Below, in pieces: positions 1 through 10,800 of a DNA stretch of 64,000 nt. The notes under the pieces were generated by a model. The model had not been told where the DNA came from. It searched no databases and saw nothing but the letters and a program-made list of their open reading frames with translations. Position 1 is the first letter of the stretch. Each line of letters begins with the position of its first letter. The position numbers and the translations under genes are program-made. This DNA comes from Tribonema minus (taxonomy: Eukaryota; Sar; Xanthophyceae; Tribonematales; Tribonemataceae), in contig JAFCMP010000212.1 in NCBI GenBank assembly GCA_017506865.1, positions 496,001 through 560,000 on the forward strand, written 5' to 3'.

Positions 1-2422
1 GCAGAGTGTTCAACCGCCCAGCCGCCACATCGTCATCACTGCCGACCACCCGGCCACGGGTTCCAAAAGGGCTGAATCGCGATAGGCTCGCAGTAAGCAG
101 GTGCCTTAGTGAGCCCTCTGCACTGGCACCCTTACTGACAGTCTGCAGTGGTATCTGGGCAGCTTGAGCCAGCCTCAGAGACGGCAGCGCCAAAAGAAGG
201 CGGAGGAGCCTCATCTGCGCGGATACAAGAATTTCAAGACGGGAATGTTTGGTTCAGCACCTAATAGTAGTTGTCCAGACTGAAACGCACCTGAAGGGGT
301 CAAGTGCTACTAGAAATTCAAGGACTCCGGTTCCAAGATATCGAGCGTGGTGTTGGGCAGCAGCGAATCCAACGGCTTCAACTTGAAGTCACTGGCAGAT
401 TTAAATACTCTCTGACTAACTGGCAGACTGATTGATTCAGAAGTGGGAGTTTATGTGTGCATCGATGCCATCAGTGAGCGCACCGTCGTCACAGTGACAT
501 GCCATCAGTGACTCAGTCTGGTGAACACCATGTGCTTGTTAGTACTAGTGGTCCTTACCGTCTACTTTATGTCTAAATCATCTAGTGAGTCACAGCTACA
601 TTAACTGTGGAGTGCATGTCACTGAGCTGAGCTGTGCAGAATACAATCTGCGGCATTCAATTTGGCAGGGGCAAAGCACGTCACAGCTGATTGTTGCCAA
701 TTGTCGGACGACCATGCAGTGTTCACAAGAAACTTTCAAAGTGCGCGCATCGCAAGGAGCACTGAGTATACTAGACTATTAGTGAGTGCAACTGCCAGTA
801 AGCGCTGTGCAGTGAAGTGAAGGATTGAATGCGAAAACAGGACCTGAATGGGAAACATGACCCAGCATCAAGCCACTTTGGCGAAGTCTGCTTGAACCCT
901 GCTACGCTGAGCGTTTGCTGCTTAATTTAAACATGATGTTGAGGTCGTTAGGTGAAGTGACCAATGGTCAGCATTCCATGATCAGCACTGAGCACTTTCA
1001 ATTTAGAGTTGAACTTGTGTACTAAGCCACCAAAGTACATGGTTGAGTTAATGTCTAAGTCCAAGTGCACATGATCCTGAGCGTTGAATTTGCTTTTTGC
1101 TACATTATTTATTGACCAGCACACCCACATCATCACAACTGAGATATTCCATTTGCAAATTTCACCCTGTTGCTCCGTTTTGAATAATTCAGGTCCCGGC
1201 CCGGGGTTTTTGAAATCACAATCTACGCTGTGGTGCTTCCGCCCAGACTCGGTGTGATCATGATGGCAGCAGTTTTAATTACAATTGAGTGGTGGAGTTT
1301 GATGCATTGGAGGCCACTGGCCAGTCAAGCCAGTCTGAAGCACTCAGCTGCTGCTGTGCGCATACCTTATAACCCACTAGTATCATAACAGTTACTGTTA
1401 CAACACCGTGAACGTTAAAACTCTATAGCATTGCAGTTAGCACAGTCCTACAGCAATAGTCAACATGAGATTCCTGAAGACTGAAGGCAACAAAGACTGG
1501 CCCTCCATGAATCAGAAGTAAGCTTCAATATCGGCTGCCTGCCGCAAACAAATTTTATTTGCGGGAGGCAAAAGCATGACAGCATGACGATCATGACACC
1601 CTACATGAAATGGCTTAGCGCACCGCCGGCGGCGGAGATCACGGCAGTACCCGACGATAGATAACGAAGTTAACCGGCGTCAGTGACTGATAGTCAGCTT
1701 GCTTATTGGCCTTGTCAGCTTCTTGACCTTCTGCCTTTGCCTTCGTGGGAGCAAGGCCGTTTTGCTGGCGGCAGGCAGCAAACAAACTTTTTGGAACAAA
1801 CATGACGCAACGTATGACGACCTACTGCCGAACTTGGAGCATTGAGCGACTGTGCAGCATGAGGCTGCGACTATGCGATATGCAGCAGATGACAACCAAC
1901 GAGAAGGATATTCTACGGCTGTATCCACTAGCTTTGCATCTGAGATACTGTTGCAAAAGCAAAAATTGTGTCGCGTGAAGACTGTGACCTGTGACTTGCT
2001 GGTTTGAGCAGAAACCAGCGCCAGGCACGACCGAGCCGCGCGCTTCCCGCCCTTGCGCCCTTGTCGAGCAGGCCTTCCAGCTGGCGCCGAGAGAGAGTGT
2101 GTGTGTTCAGCAGCAGAAATGATCCGAAGCGTGCATCCCTTCGGCGCATTAAGAATCCCGGGAAATCCGCAATGGGCTCATACTTGCGCTACTTCGGCAC
2201 ATTAAGATCTTATATTTGTTTATGGACCACCATCCACCATGTATATAGAGCGTCCCGCCGTGCGCACATGTATATGTAGACGGAGGACTTCAATTCTTGT
2301 ATGTACAAAGTTGCCACCCTCACTGCAACCACCTACAGCTAGCAATTGTGAAGATCCCCCATGTATCGATTCAGACCTGCAATTGCCTATGAAGAGCACA
2401 GTAGTCAGATGCATGGTAGCAT
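1..2422. other. Intergenic sequence, no gene recognised
   Basis: Only short open frames occur on either strand and none resembles a known domain. Micro-palindromes of the kinds seen throughout the window are present, for example a CTTCAACTTGAAG-like block near 372. A short inverted repeat (CCGCAAAC / TTTGCGG) lies near 1541-1566, and the GGCAGGCAGCAAACAAA-like stretch near 1770 resembles it. No splice-bounded exon could be supported. Confidence 0.5.
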
Positions 2423-4012
2423 CTGGAAGCCTGCAGTCATGACAACTGCAGACAACTTACACCATGTGCCACTGTTCACTTACTTTGTTTCTCATACAGG
2501 TGTGCCAAATCCACTGGCTTTCAGGCTGCTTTCAGATGGCCGCCACTGGCATGCAGTCCAACCACCCCCCCGCCAGGGGAACAATTCACAATTGGGACGA
2601 GACAAGTCATTTACTCGTTACTCGTACTCATAGAAGCACTCGTGCGCAAGTACTCGTCCTGTACGAGTACTCGTACATGATTTCGGAGGCCGTACTCGTA
2701 CAGGACTAGTACTTTTTATTAATTCTCGCTCAGGGCGCGAAAAAGCCCAGATGATTGGCATCTAGCTGTAAGGAATCTACATGTCGTATGACAGTCTGAA
2801 AGTGTCGCAACGACAACCACTCAAACGCCACCGCCGCCAAATGGCATCTCGGGGTCCTCCCCTACGTCCTCCTCCATGTGCCCCCCCCCCCTGGATTCTG
2901 CCATGTGTGTCATGACAGGGCCAGAGTACGCCATGTGGAGCGCTGCCGACAGTGCCGAGCGTAAGCGCGCCAGGGCGATGCCCTTGAGAGCTTTAGGGCG
3001 CGCTCCTCCGGGCACTGACATCCTGCTGGCATACTCCGTCGCCACAGCCTCCAGCAGCTTCCGCCCCTGCTCCCCGATGCTGCCAAATGACCCTATTGCC
3101 AAAGTGGCAGGTTTGTAGCAATTCTGATCATAATGACCAGAATAGTGGGTAGTCTTGGCGGCCTCCTGGTCGCGGCAGCATCGCTCAGGGTCTGCTGCAG
3201 TCTTCGCCCCCCGCGACCTGGAAGCCTGCAGTCATGACAACTGCAGACAACTTACACCATGTGCCACTGTTCACTTACTTTGTTTCTCATACAGGTGTGC
3301 CAAATCCACTGGCTTTCAGGCTGCTTTCAGATGGCCGCCACTGGCATGCAGTCCGACCACCCCCCCGCCAGGGAAACAATTCACAATTGGGACGAGACAA
3401 GTCATTTACTCGTTACTCGTACTCGTAGAAGCACTCGTGCGCAAGTGCTCGTCCTGTACGAGTACTCGTACATGATTTCGGAGGCCGTACTCGTACAGGA
3501 CTAGTACTTTTTATTAATTCTCGCTCAGGGCGCGAAAAAGCCCAGATGATTGGCATCTAGCTGTAAGGAATCTACATGTCGTATGACAGTCTGAAAGTGT
3601 CGCAACGACAACCACTCAAACGCCACCGCCGCCAAATGGCATCTCGGGGTCCTCCCCTACGTCCTCCTCCATGTGCCCCCCCCCCCTGGATTCTGCCATG
3701 TGTGTCATGACACGGCCAGAGTACGCCATGTGGAGCGCTGCCGACGGTGCCGAGCGTAAGCGCGCCAGGGCGATGCCCTTGAGAGCTTTAGGGCGCGCTC
3801 CTCCGGGCACTGACATCCTGCTGGCATACTCCGTCGCCACAGCCTCCAGCAGCTTCCGCCCCTGCTCCCCGATGCTGCCAAATGACCCTATTGCCAAAGT
3901 GGCAAGTTTGTAGCAATTCTGATCATAATGACCAGAATAGTGGGTAGTTTTGGCGGCCTCTTGGTCGCGGCAGCATCGCTCGGGGTCTGCTGCAGTCTTC
4001 GCCGCCCGCGAC
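2423..4012. repeat. Tandem duplication, 795-bp unit, two copies
   Basis: The segment beginning CTGGAAGCCTGCAGTCATG at 2423 begins again at 3218, giving a period of 795 bp. Every landmark inside (the TACTCGTAC block, the AATAAAAAG-like LINE tail on the minus strand, the poly-C run, the end of the LINE fragment) recurs at the same offset. Only scattered substitutions separate the copies, for example one or two bases near 2920 versus 3715, so the duplication is recent. Each unit contains one LINE 3' fragment in minus orientation plus the minisatellite that follows its tail. Confidence 0.9.
2709..3217 (-). pseudogene. LINE-like retroelement 3' end, 5'-truncated copy 1
   Basis: Read on the minus strand, this encodes the C-terminal part of a LINE-type polyprotein: a run including SFGSIGEQGRKLLEAVATEY, an Arg/Ala-rich helix, a Gly-rich end, a stop at about 2821, then a short 3' untranslated region ending AATTAATAAAAAGTAC. 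The overall pattern resembles the region after the reverse transcriptase in many algal and invertebrate LINEs, where an AVETxGxxG-type motif is followed by a leucine-rich helix. There is no upstream RT here, so it is a 5'-truncated relic. Seven related ends occur in the window. The family assignment rests on remembered motif layout, not on a search. Confidence 0.6.
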
Positions 4013-4190
4013 GCCACCTGTGCCTCGAAGCAGGTAACGTCCACCATGAGCGGTAGGTGGCGTGTCGGGTCGTCGTAGCCGGTCACCGGGAAGGCGTCGG
4101 CAGGCAGCACGATGTCCATCCTGCGACTCCCCGGCGGCCCGGCGGACCCCAGAAACGGCGTGTAGTCCTCGTCCACCAGTCCCGTTTTGT
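3504..4190 (-). pseudogene. LINE-like retroelement 3' end, longest copy
   Basis: The minus-strand ORF 4176-3616 (186 residues) is the longest intact piece of this LINE family. Its first third contains RRMDIVLPADAF and LPLMVDVTC, which fits the R/K-D ... D-V-T pattern of the C-terminal domain (possibly a degenerate PD-(D/E)XK nuclease) found after the RT in several LINE clades. Next comes a basic region with Cys-Cys-Arg and QEAAKTTHYSGHYDQN, then the GSFGSIGEQGRKLLEAV motif and a Gly-rich C-terminus. The 3' untranslated tail runs to about 3504 and ends in the reverse complement of AATAAAAAGTACTAG. The ORF start is not a true gene start, since sequence homology is lost at about 4190. It lies in the second unit of the 795-bp tandem duplication. 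Confidence 0.6.
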
Positions 4191-4309
4191 ACTAGTACTC
4201 GTACTTTTATTATATTCCACTTGTGGCTGTGGAAATGCCATGTTGTAGGTGTGTCGCCTTGTTCTCACTCTTGGATGTAGCATGCAAAGCTTGCACGCCA
4301 CACCCGCCC

Positions 4310-4957
4310 CCCACATCACCCCCAATAAAGCACCCGCAAGCGACTGTCCCCCACATACTAGCAGGGATACCAAACAAAGCTACAAGACTCCCCCCACAGA
4401 CCCGTCTTAGGGCCACCCAGCTCCGCGCAGACTCCATCTCAAAGTTTTCATGCAGGCCAAGGTCACCATAATGGGCCCTGAACTGGAGATTGTGGCTATC
4501 TACGTGAACCCCGATATCATAAAGATAAGCAGAGGGAGTCACTGGGCGCCAGGCGCTGACGCTAGAAAGAAAGGCTATATAACTAAGCAAAGCATTGCCT
4601 CCTTGATGAGCAGGACGGTGGTTCACCGCCCCCCCCCTATCACCCCCAACAAAGCATCCGCAAGCGACTGTCCCCCACACACTAGCAGGGATACCAAACA
4701 AAGCTGCAAGACTCTCCCCCCACAGACAGACCCTTCTAAGGGCCACCCAGCTCCACGCAGACTCCATCTCAAAGTTTTCATGCAGGCCAAGGTCACCATG
4801 ATGGGCCCTGAACTGGAGATTGTGGCTATCTACGTGAACCCCGATATCATAGAGATAAGCAGAGGGAGTCACTGGGCGCCAGGCGCTGACGCTAGAGAGA
4901 AAGGCTACATTACTAAGTAAAGCATCGCCTCCTTGATGAGCGAGGTCACGGCTCACC
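4310..4957. repeat. Tandem duplication, 324-bp unit, two copies
   Basis: GCAAGCGACTGTCCCCCAC at 4336 recurs at 4660, and about 320 bp following match closely, with scattered substitutions and a few short indels such as an extra CAGA. The duplicate is contained in long open frames on both strands (minus 5223-4210, plus 4450-4920). The period, 324, is a multiple of three, so both frames stay open through the junction. I therefore do not take openness alone as evidence of a gene. Confidence 0.85.
4450..4920 (+). pseudogene. Possible LINE endonuclease fragment, internally duplicated
   Basis: The 156-residue plus-strand frame contains, twice, MGPELEIVAIYVNPD followed by an acidic-basic stretch. 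A hydrophobic strand leading to a Y-V-N/P-P element is reminiscent of the N-terminal apurinic-like endonuclease of LINEs. It lies upstream of, and in the same orientation as, the LINE 3' end at 5300-5828, so both could belong to one internally deleted element. The link is weak: no catalytic Glu, Asp or His motif can be placed, and the minus-strand frame across the same DNA is even longer (337 codons). I regard either reading as unproven. Confidence 0.25.
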
Positions 4958-5299
4958 GCAGGCTGCAAGCCTGACAAGATATTGCCATATACCGCTGCGA
5001 GTAACTTGTGGCTGGTGCCGTGGCGTGCAGCCGACTCCGCTTGCTCTCCAAGCACGCCAAGCCGCTGCCTGTCCCTCCTCCGCACGCCAGCCAGGGCTTC
5101 CGAGACACCACCACACGTTTGAAGTTCTCTCGAAGGAGCTACGCACATTGGCATCACCTGAGGGCCGCTGGTGCTAGCTCCTGCAAGCCCTGCAGCCCAG
5201 CCCACCCACCAAACCAGCCGCATTCGCTGCCACGCCTCTCGGCGTTAACGAGCTCTGTGTGTACTCGTACATGATTTCGAAGGCCGTACTCGTACAGGA

Positions 5300-5828
5300 C
5301 GAGGCGTCGCGGGCGGCGAAGACTGCAGCAGACCCTGAGCGATGCTGCCGCGACCAGGAGGCCGCCAAGACTACCCACTATTCTGGTCATTATGATCAGA
5401 ATTGCTACAAACTTGCCACTTTGGCAATAGGGTCATTTGGCAGCATCGGGTTGGCAGCATCGGGGAGCAGGGGCGGAAGCTGCTGGAGGCTGTGGCGACG
5501 GAGTATGCCAGCAGGATGTCAGTGCCCGGAGTTGAGCGCCCTAAAGCTCTCAAGGGCATCGCCCTGGCGCGCTTACGCTCGGCACTGTCGGCAGCGCTCC
5601 ACATGGCGTACTCTGGCCGTGTCATGACACACATGGCAGAATCCAGGGGGGGGGGGCACATGGAGGAGGACGTAGGGGAGGACCCCGAGATGCCATTTGG
5701 CGGCGGTGGCGTTTGAGTGGTTGTCGTTGCGACACTTTCAGACTGTCATACGACATGTAGATTCCTTACAGCTAGATGCCAATCATCTGGGCTTTTTCGC
5801 GCCCTGAGCGAGAATTAATAAAAAGTAC
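5300..5828 (+). pseudogene. LINE-like retroelement 3' end, plus-strand copy
   Basis: This is an inverted copy of the fragments at 2709-3217 and 3504-4190. It begins at GAGGCGTCGCGGGCGGCG, carries the same QEAAKTTHYSG and EQGRKLLEAVATEY segments, and ends AATTAATAAAAAGTACTCG. The coding frame is broken near 5450 by a short duplication of TTGGCAGCATCGGG, which moves the reading from the frame starting at 5259 to the one ending at 5716. The 3' tail runs straight into the GTACTCGTAC minisatellite, as in the other copies. Confidence 0.65.
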
Positions 5829-6690
5829 TCGCACATCATTTCGGAGGCCGTACTCGTACAGGACGAGTACTCATACATAAATGCGCTACCGTACAAGTAA
5901 TGTCTCGTACTCGTCCATGTACGAGTATCACGAGTGCTTGTACGAGTACCACGACCGGAGCTTGGAGAGAGCGTTTCGCTGAGACCTCGCGCTACAGAAG
6001 CGGCTGCTCAGTGTGTGTCAATTGTTCGAAACATGAGCCGGTCGGGCGGAGGTCACGGTGGTACAGTGCTAGACTCATCTCCATAGGACTATTTAAAGGA
6101 CTACAGTAGCCTTGGACTATGCGCACATGCTTGGGGAATGAGAAAAGCCGCGCATCAAGGTTGAGGTACCAGCTGAGCATGACGACGTCTGTGGGTCTGT
6201 GCATGGCGACAGTACGCTGACGTGCTCTATCAGCAACCTCCTTCAAGGGAGTCAAGAGCATCAACGCCACAGTACTATGTGAGCATGTCCCACGCCGCGC
6301 GATCAATCGCTACGGCAGAACCCGCACCACCTTTCGCATAATCAAACATGAAGAGGCATTTACTCGTTGAAACACTCGTACTCGTACTCGTAGAACACTC
6401 GTACAGAGATACTCGTACTGTACGAGTACTCGTACATGATTTCGGAGACAGTACTCGTGCAGTACGAGTGCGCCCTGAGCGAGAATTAATAAAAAGTACT
6501 CGTACATGGATCTTAGGGCGGTACTCGTACAGGACGAGTACTCGTACATGATTTCGGAGGCCATACTCGTACAGGACGAGTACTCGTACATCATTTCAGA
6601 GGCAGTACTCGTACAGGACGAGTACTCGTGCACGATTGACATACCAGTACTCGTACAGTCCTCGTACTCTTTTACTCGTCTCGTCCCAAG
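5825..6690. repeat. GTACTCGTAC-rich minisatellite
   Basis: Units of roughly 40-45 bp built from GTACTCGTACAGGACGAG, TACTCGTACATGATTTCGG and AGGC are repeated imperfectly, most regularly from 6490 to 6680. Shorter blocks occur at 2625-2712, 3410-3505 and 5258-5300. The core GTACGAGTAC / GTACTCGTAC is an inverted repeat, so each unit can fold. Several blocks start directly after the AATAAAAAG tail of a LINE 3' end (3500, 5828, 6490), suggesting that the satellite is the tail of the element or grew from it. The plain tail sequence GAGCGAGAATTAATAAAAAG at 6478-6497, without coding sequence upstream, supports that link. The stretch 5960-6350 between blocks shows no gene. Confidence 0.75.
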
Positions 6691-7142
6691 TGTGGAACAA
6701 TTGTTTAAAAAACACTGGCAGTTACTGCATAAAATATCAAACTTGACCATGCATGGTGTTGGGCGTTCAGCTAGACTAAGTGGGATACGGATGGCAATCA
6801 GAACGGAGTACCGCAGAGCTGTGTAGCCGCCGGTGGGGACGTAGGTGGGCCCCTGTGACAGCAGCTTAAAGTAAACTTTGTGGAAGCATCATGGCTGCTG
6901 CAGCAGCACATGTGCAGGGAAGCTGGACCAGGTGCAGGCGCCGCGGCGGGCCAGGGGCTTAATTTGCATAGCAATTAGCGCACCTAATATCTCCAACGGC
7001 CGGGCTATGTCTAGATTACTGCGCTACTGCGTGGTGCCTCACATGACTGACTGCCTGGCAGCGCACCCGGTGCCATTCCCAGGTGGCACTTACTAGTAGT
7101 ACCGTAGTACTTCAAGTTGCTGAGACTCTCGGAGACAGTCAC
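6691..7142. other. Spacer upstream of the 5' LTR
   Basis: No gene recognised. Sequence after 7090 contains CTTACTAGTAGTACCGTAGTAC and CTTCAAGTTG micro-palindromes immediately before the LTR match begins. The true LTR edge could lie a few tens of bases further left, because the alignment with the 3' LTR fades gradually. Confidence 0.4.
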
Positions 7143-7653
7143 TGTGGGGATCCTCGAGTGTGCATTTTGCTTGCAATGTTGAACTTCCCTGTCATTGAAT
7201 TTCTATGAGTTAGTTTAGCTGCCTTGCAGGGTGCTTGGCAGTTACACAGTTGTCAGCACTGCAGTGGCACTAACTGCTTCAAGCTGGTGCCTGTTGATTG
7301 CAAGAATTGGTGGGAAAGTTCTTCTTGCTTCAATAACTTCAAGGTTCAGAAGGCCGCCCTTAAGTATACCTTTTTGCAGTTGCCAATGGAATTGGTTTCA
7401 GTCTAGTGGCGCTGAGAGCATCTGGTGATTGGATACATAGTTTTGGGGTTGAAGACACTGTTGGCAACTTGAAGCTCTGCCTTCTGCTTTTGCTGCTTCA
7501 AGTTCAAGTTGGGGTGTCAGCATATGATAGCTCAGCAGTATACTAGTAGCCTACTGAGTAGTAGTTGGTGTCAGGCTTCAAGTTGATCAATTGATAGTAA
7601 CCTGGCTCAACTGCTGCTGCTGCAGGTTAACTGAAGGGAGGACAGGCTCTTTA
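7143..7653 (+). repeat. 5' LTR of the chromovirus
   Basis: It begins TGTGGGGA, as the downstream copy does, and matches it through TTAGTTTAGCTGCC, AAGAATTGGTGGGAAAG, GGATACATAGTTTTGGGG and CTCAACTGCTGCTGCTGCAG to GGCTCTTTA. It is about 125 bp longer than the 3' copy. The difference consists almost entirely of discrete short inserts of about 6-24 bp, many palindromic (near 7246, 7342, 7379, 7455, 7498, 7540 and 7580). Neither end could be fixed exactly: no clear CA terminus or target duplication was found, and no standard tRNA primer-binding site was recognised after 7653. Confidence 0.75.
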
Positions 7654-8884
7654 GTTGGAGGAGTCTGTTTGTGTTTCGAACCTCAGGCGCGCAACAAGCG
7701 CAATGCCGTGTGGGTTGAGGCATAGGGAGTAGCTGCCAGTGCAAGCAGCCCGGGGCTAGCGCCGCTGCAGCCTGAGTGTCAAGCGGATACTTGTCGGGTC
7801 GCAACCACAAGTTAATTCAGTGAAAAACTCGGTGTCCGCCATGCACGGCAACAACGAGTGCCGCCACTGGCAGGTATACTATAGCCGGAGCCTCTGAGAG
7901 AGCGCCGCCGCGGATACGGCGACCTTGAAGTTCAACTTGAAGTTCAGGGCCGCCCTGACGGAGGACGCAACCACGCTGCGTGGGGAGGTCGGCGCTCTCG
8001 CGTGCCGATCAGAGGAGGGCCTCATAATGATTTATCATAACAATTAGCTCGCCAACATTGGGCGACCTGACACCGTGATGCCAGCCTGATGGCGCTCATG
8101 GCCCGCGACGCGGCAGCTAGCCTGAGGGAGCTGAGCACGCGGCGCGCGACGCAGCGGCCCGGAGTCAGAGACCACTGGCAGGCGGCGCGCGAGCGCGAGG
8201 CCGCGAGGGACGCGGCAATGCAGCGCACGTTGCTGCAGGCACTGCAAGCAGCCATCATGATGGGAGGCGCGGCGCGCGCCGCGACAGCCTGAGGGGGGGC
8301 GTTGAGCCGCAGGCGGCGGTGCCGCCAGCGCACCGCCCATATGAGACAGCAGCGCTCAGGAGGACAGCGCACTGTTCGGCATAGGCTACCTCGCCGGCAG
8401 CGGCGACGGCGACGGTGGCCCGGGGGACGGCGGCAGCAGCGGCGGGCCGTCGTCGGACGACGGCAGTGGCCGCAGCGACAGTGGCTTCAGCCGCAGCAGC
8501 GGTGCGAGCTCGCTCTCTGGCGGCGCGACACACGTGCAGCGCCAGCACGCAGGCGCCGCCGCGAACGCCGCAACAGTTGCGATGCCGAGCGCAACTTGAA
8601 GGCTGCTAGGAGCAGCTTTGCGGCGCCGTCACCTATGGCCGGGGGCGTCAGCAGCGGCGGCCGCCGGTGGGGCCGTTGCGACCGCCGCATGCCGTCACCG
8701 GACGGCGAGGGGGCGACTTCTTGTCAGCCGCATCGGCCGCCTTCAACTCGATGATCCCGGAGCTGGAGCGGAGGGAGGGCACTTGGGGTCAGGACCGCCA
8801 AGTCCCCGAACAGGAGCCGACTAGTCATGACTCACCTCCTGGGGGACCGTTAATAACCTCAGTGAGGGGGAGACGGCTGCGCTG
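7654..8884 (+). other. Retrotransposon leader and start of the Gag region
   Basis: The first 400 bp have no persuasive coding frame. From about 8050 the base composition becomes very G+C-rich and Ala/Arg codons dominate; a frame starting at 8089 reads MALMARDAAASLRELSTRRA and stays helical-looking to a TGA at 8290 that lies in a CAGCCTGAGG block. From 8300 to 8884 long Arg-rich frames exist on both strands, but these are typical shadows of G+C-rich DNA and I do not call them. This is probably the N-terminal Gag region of the element, too damaged to translate. Confidence 0.4.
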
Positions 8885-9370
8885 ATGGCGTACCAGGTGC
8901 TGCAGCAGGACGACACGCGCCTGGCAGAGGCAGGCGACGCTCGCCGGCATAGCAAAGAGGGGGCCGTAGTCCTAATTCCTGGAGGCCGGAGGGACTTGCC
9001 CGGCACTGGCTGGCCGGTGCACGAGGAATCCGTGAATCGCAACACGGCGAGGGACCACCTCGTGCGCGTCGAGGAGACGCCAAGCGGTGTCGTGCAACTG
9101 CTGCGGTAGCTGGGCTACTAGTAGTACTACCGCGTAAACGTGCGGCCGACGGCGCAGCAGCGGCAGCGCGAGGACTCGGAGCGCGTGGACGCCGCAGCGC
9201 CGGGCTCAATGGCAGAACGGCAGCTGCGCCGCAGGATGTAGCTACTGCACGCGTACGCCGCCGTGCTGCGGGCGTCGAAGGATGGCGCGCTTCAGCAGCA
9301 GCCTGAGTACGTCCCCGGCTTCAAGAAGTTCGTCAGGAGGCTGGCGCGCTGCAGCAGCGTGTCACACTGA
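8885..9370 (+). pseudogene. Gag-like segment with micro-insertion stops
   Basis: One frame (first base 8885) carries a plausible helical, charged protein through several stops: it opens MAYQVLQQDDTRLAEAGDAR, passes an isolated TAG at 9107, meets two consecutive TAG codons at 9119-9124, then continues through VNVRPTAQQRQREDSERVD and a TAG near 9238 to a region around VPGFKKFVRRLARC. Continuity of amino-acid character on both sides of the double TAG indicates that these six bases were added to an open frame. The position is upstream of the CCHC knuckle, as expected for Gag, but no capsid motif was recognised. Confidence 0.45.
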
Positions 9371-10800
9371 CAAACATCTTGAAAAGGGGGGGGGCGTCCC
9401 ACCCCTCAACAGCAAGTTGAACGCAACTTACTTCGATTGCGAGAGGAGGAGGGCGTTGGCGGATCGAGCGGAGTCTGACAGTGTGTGGAGGCTATGGCTC
9501 CACCTTGGCGACGCCGACAACGAGGACTTGCGGCTGCAGCACGCACGCGCGGAGCGCAAGCGCGAGAGGGAGCGCGACGACCGACGTCGCATCCAATTGA
9601 GTCACCGCCCACTACGAGGACGGGCTGCGCACCGCCACCGGCAGACTCACTGCCGCGAGCAACGCTCTGCAAGCGGCGGAGATCAGCTACAGCTGCGGCA
9701 ACTCACACCGCAAGCCCAACACCGCCGCCGAGGCGACGCTACGCGGACTGCGCGAGAGGGTCGACGACGAACAGTACGCCTACGACGAGGTCACCGGTCG
9801 CAAGAGAGTACTGGCGCGCAGCCGCCGAGGGCATCATCACCCCCGGCAGACGCGCGCTGGCCGGTCGCTCCGCTGCCCGGGTGGGTGGTGGCAAAGACTC
9901 CTGCTGGCGCGCGCGCCGACGCCAGCAGCAGCACGGCGGCGGCGGCGGCGGTGCGCGGCGCCAACGCGCTCGCCGACACCAGCAGTCACTGCCAGTGGCG
10001 ACAGCGGCGCGCAGCGCTGACGCGCGCGCCTACGACATCGCTGAGACTGCTGCTGCGGCCGCTGCTACCGCGGCAGCAGCCACGTACAACAGCGCCGCCA
10101 ACGCTGCAGTAGGCGGCAGCGGGTCACCACTGACGGAGGAAGAGCGTATCGTACTGGGGGTAGGCAGCGACATGACCGCCGCGGTGCTGCGGGAGCAGGC
10201 GGCTCCGTGGAGCGGCCAGGCAGCGAGGGGAAATGGGAGGAACCACGTACCACGCTCTCATCAGCCTGAGGGGCAGTTCGACGCCAAGAGGCGCTTGACA
10301 CCAACTGGCGCCGCCGGTATTTCAACTGGTGGGACCGCCGGACGCTCGCCATGGGGGACGAGGGGAGCGCTGCGCAGCTAGCGCGGCGCCACGTCAAAGC
10401 GCACTGGCAGCTGAGGCAGCCTGAGCGCGCGCGGGACATGTTGGTGCCACAGTGTGCGCTGATCACGGCGACTGCGACGAGAGCGGGCAGTCGAGCGATG
10501 ACTGCCTCTGAGTCAGTGACATGATGGAGCAGCAGGAGCTACGCCGCAGGGAGGCGCGTAGCCGCAGCGATGGCGCCGCCGGCCCTTCTGCCCGCGGCCG
10601 CACGGGTGCGGCGGCGGTGGACTTGGGGAGCGGGGGGGGGGCGCGCGCCTGATGACCTGCGGCCGCGCCGCGGGGAGGCTGCGCAGCACCAGCGCGCGCC
10701 TGATGACCTGTGGCAGCGCCATGGGGAGGCAGCGCAGCACCACAAGCGCGCGCGCGTAGCCCGGGGGTGGCGCGCACCCGTGAGGAGATAAATCTCGACT
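9371..10800 (+). pseudogene. Gag-like Ala/Arg-rich coiled region, frameshifted
   Basis: Coding-like stretches change frame repeatedly. Around 9420-9590 the frame contains RRRALADRAESDSVWRLWLH and a long Arg/Glu-rich helix. At 9615-9830 another frame reads YEDGLRTATGRLTAASNALQ and LRGLRERVDDEQYAYDEVTG, with heptad-like spacing suggesting coiled coil. At 10020-10260 an Ala-rich segment ends in EEERIVLGVGSDMTAAVL. The region also holds repeated GATGACCTG..CGCGCGCC blocks (10630-10760). It probably encodes a multimerising Gag portion. There are no homology-grade motifs, so the name rests on position. Confidence 0.4.

Noticed and set aside
4210..5223. 337-codon minus-strand ORF
   Set aside because: It spans a 324-bp tandem duplication whose length is a multiple of three, which keeps frames open on both strands. 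No domain recognised and no splice or start evidence.
7660..7690. tRNA-like GGTTCGAAAC on the minus strand after the 5' LTR
   Set aside because: Only a T-loop-like word; no acceptor, D or anticodon stem could be folded around it.
8302..8754. Arg-rich 150-codon ORF and its minus-strand counterparts
   Set aside because: High G+C sequence gives stop-free Arg/Ala frames by composition alone.
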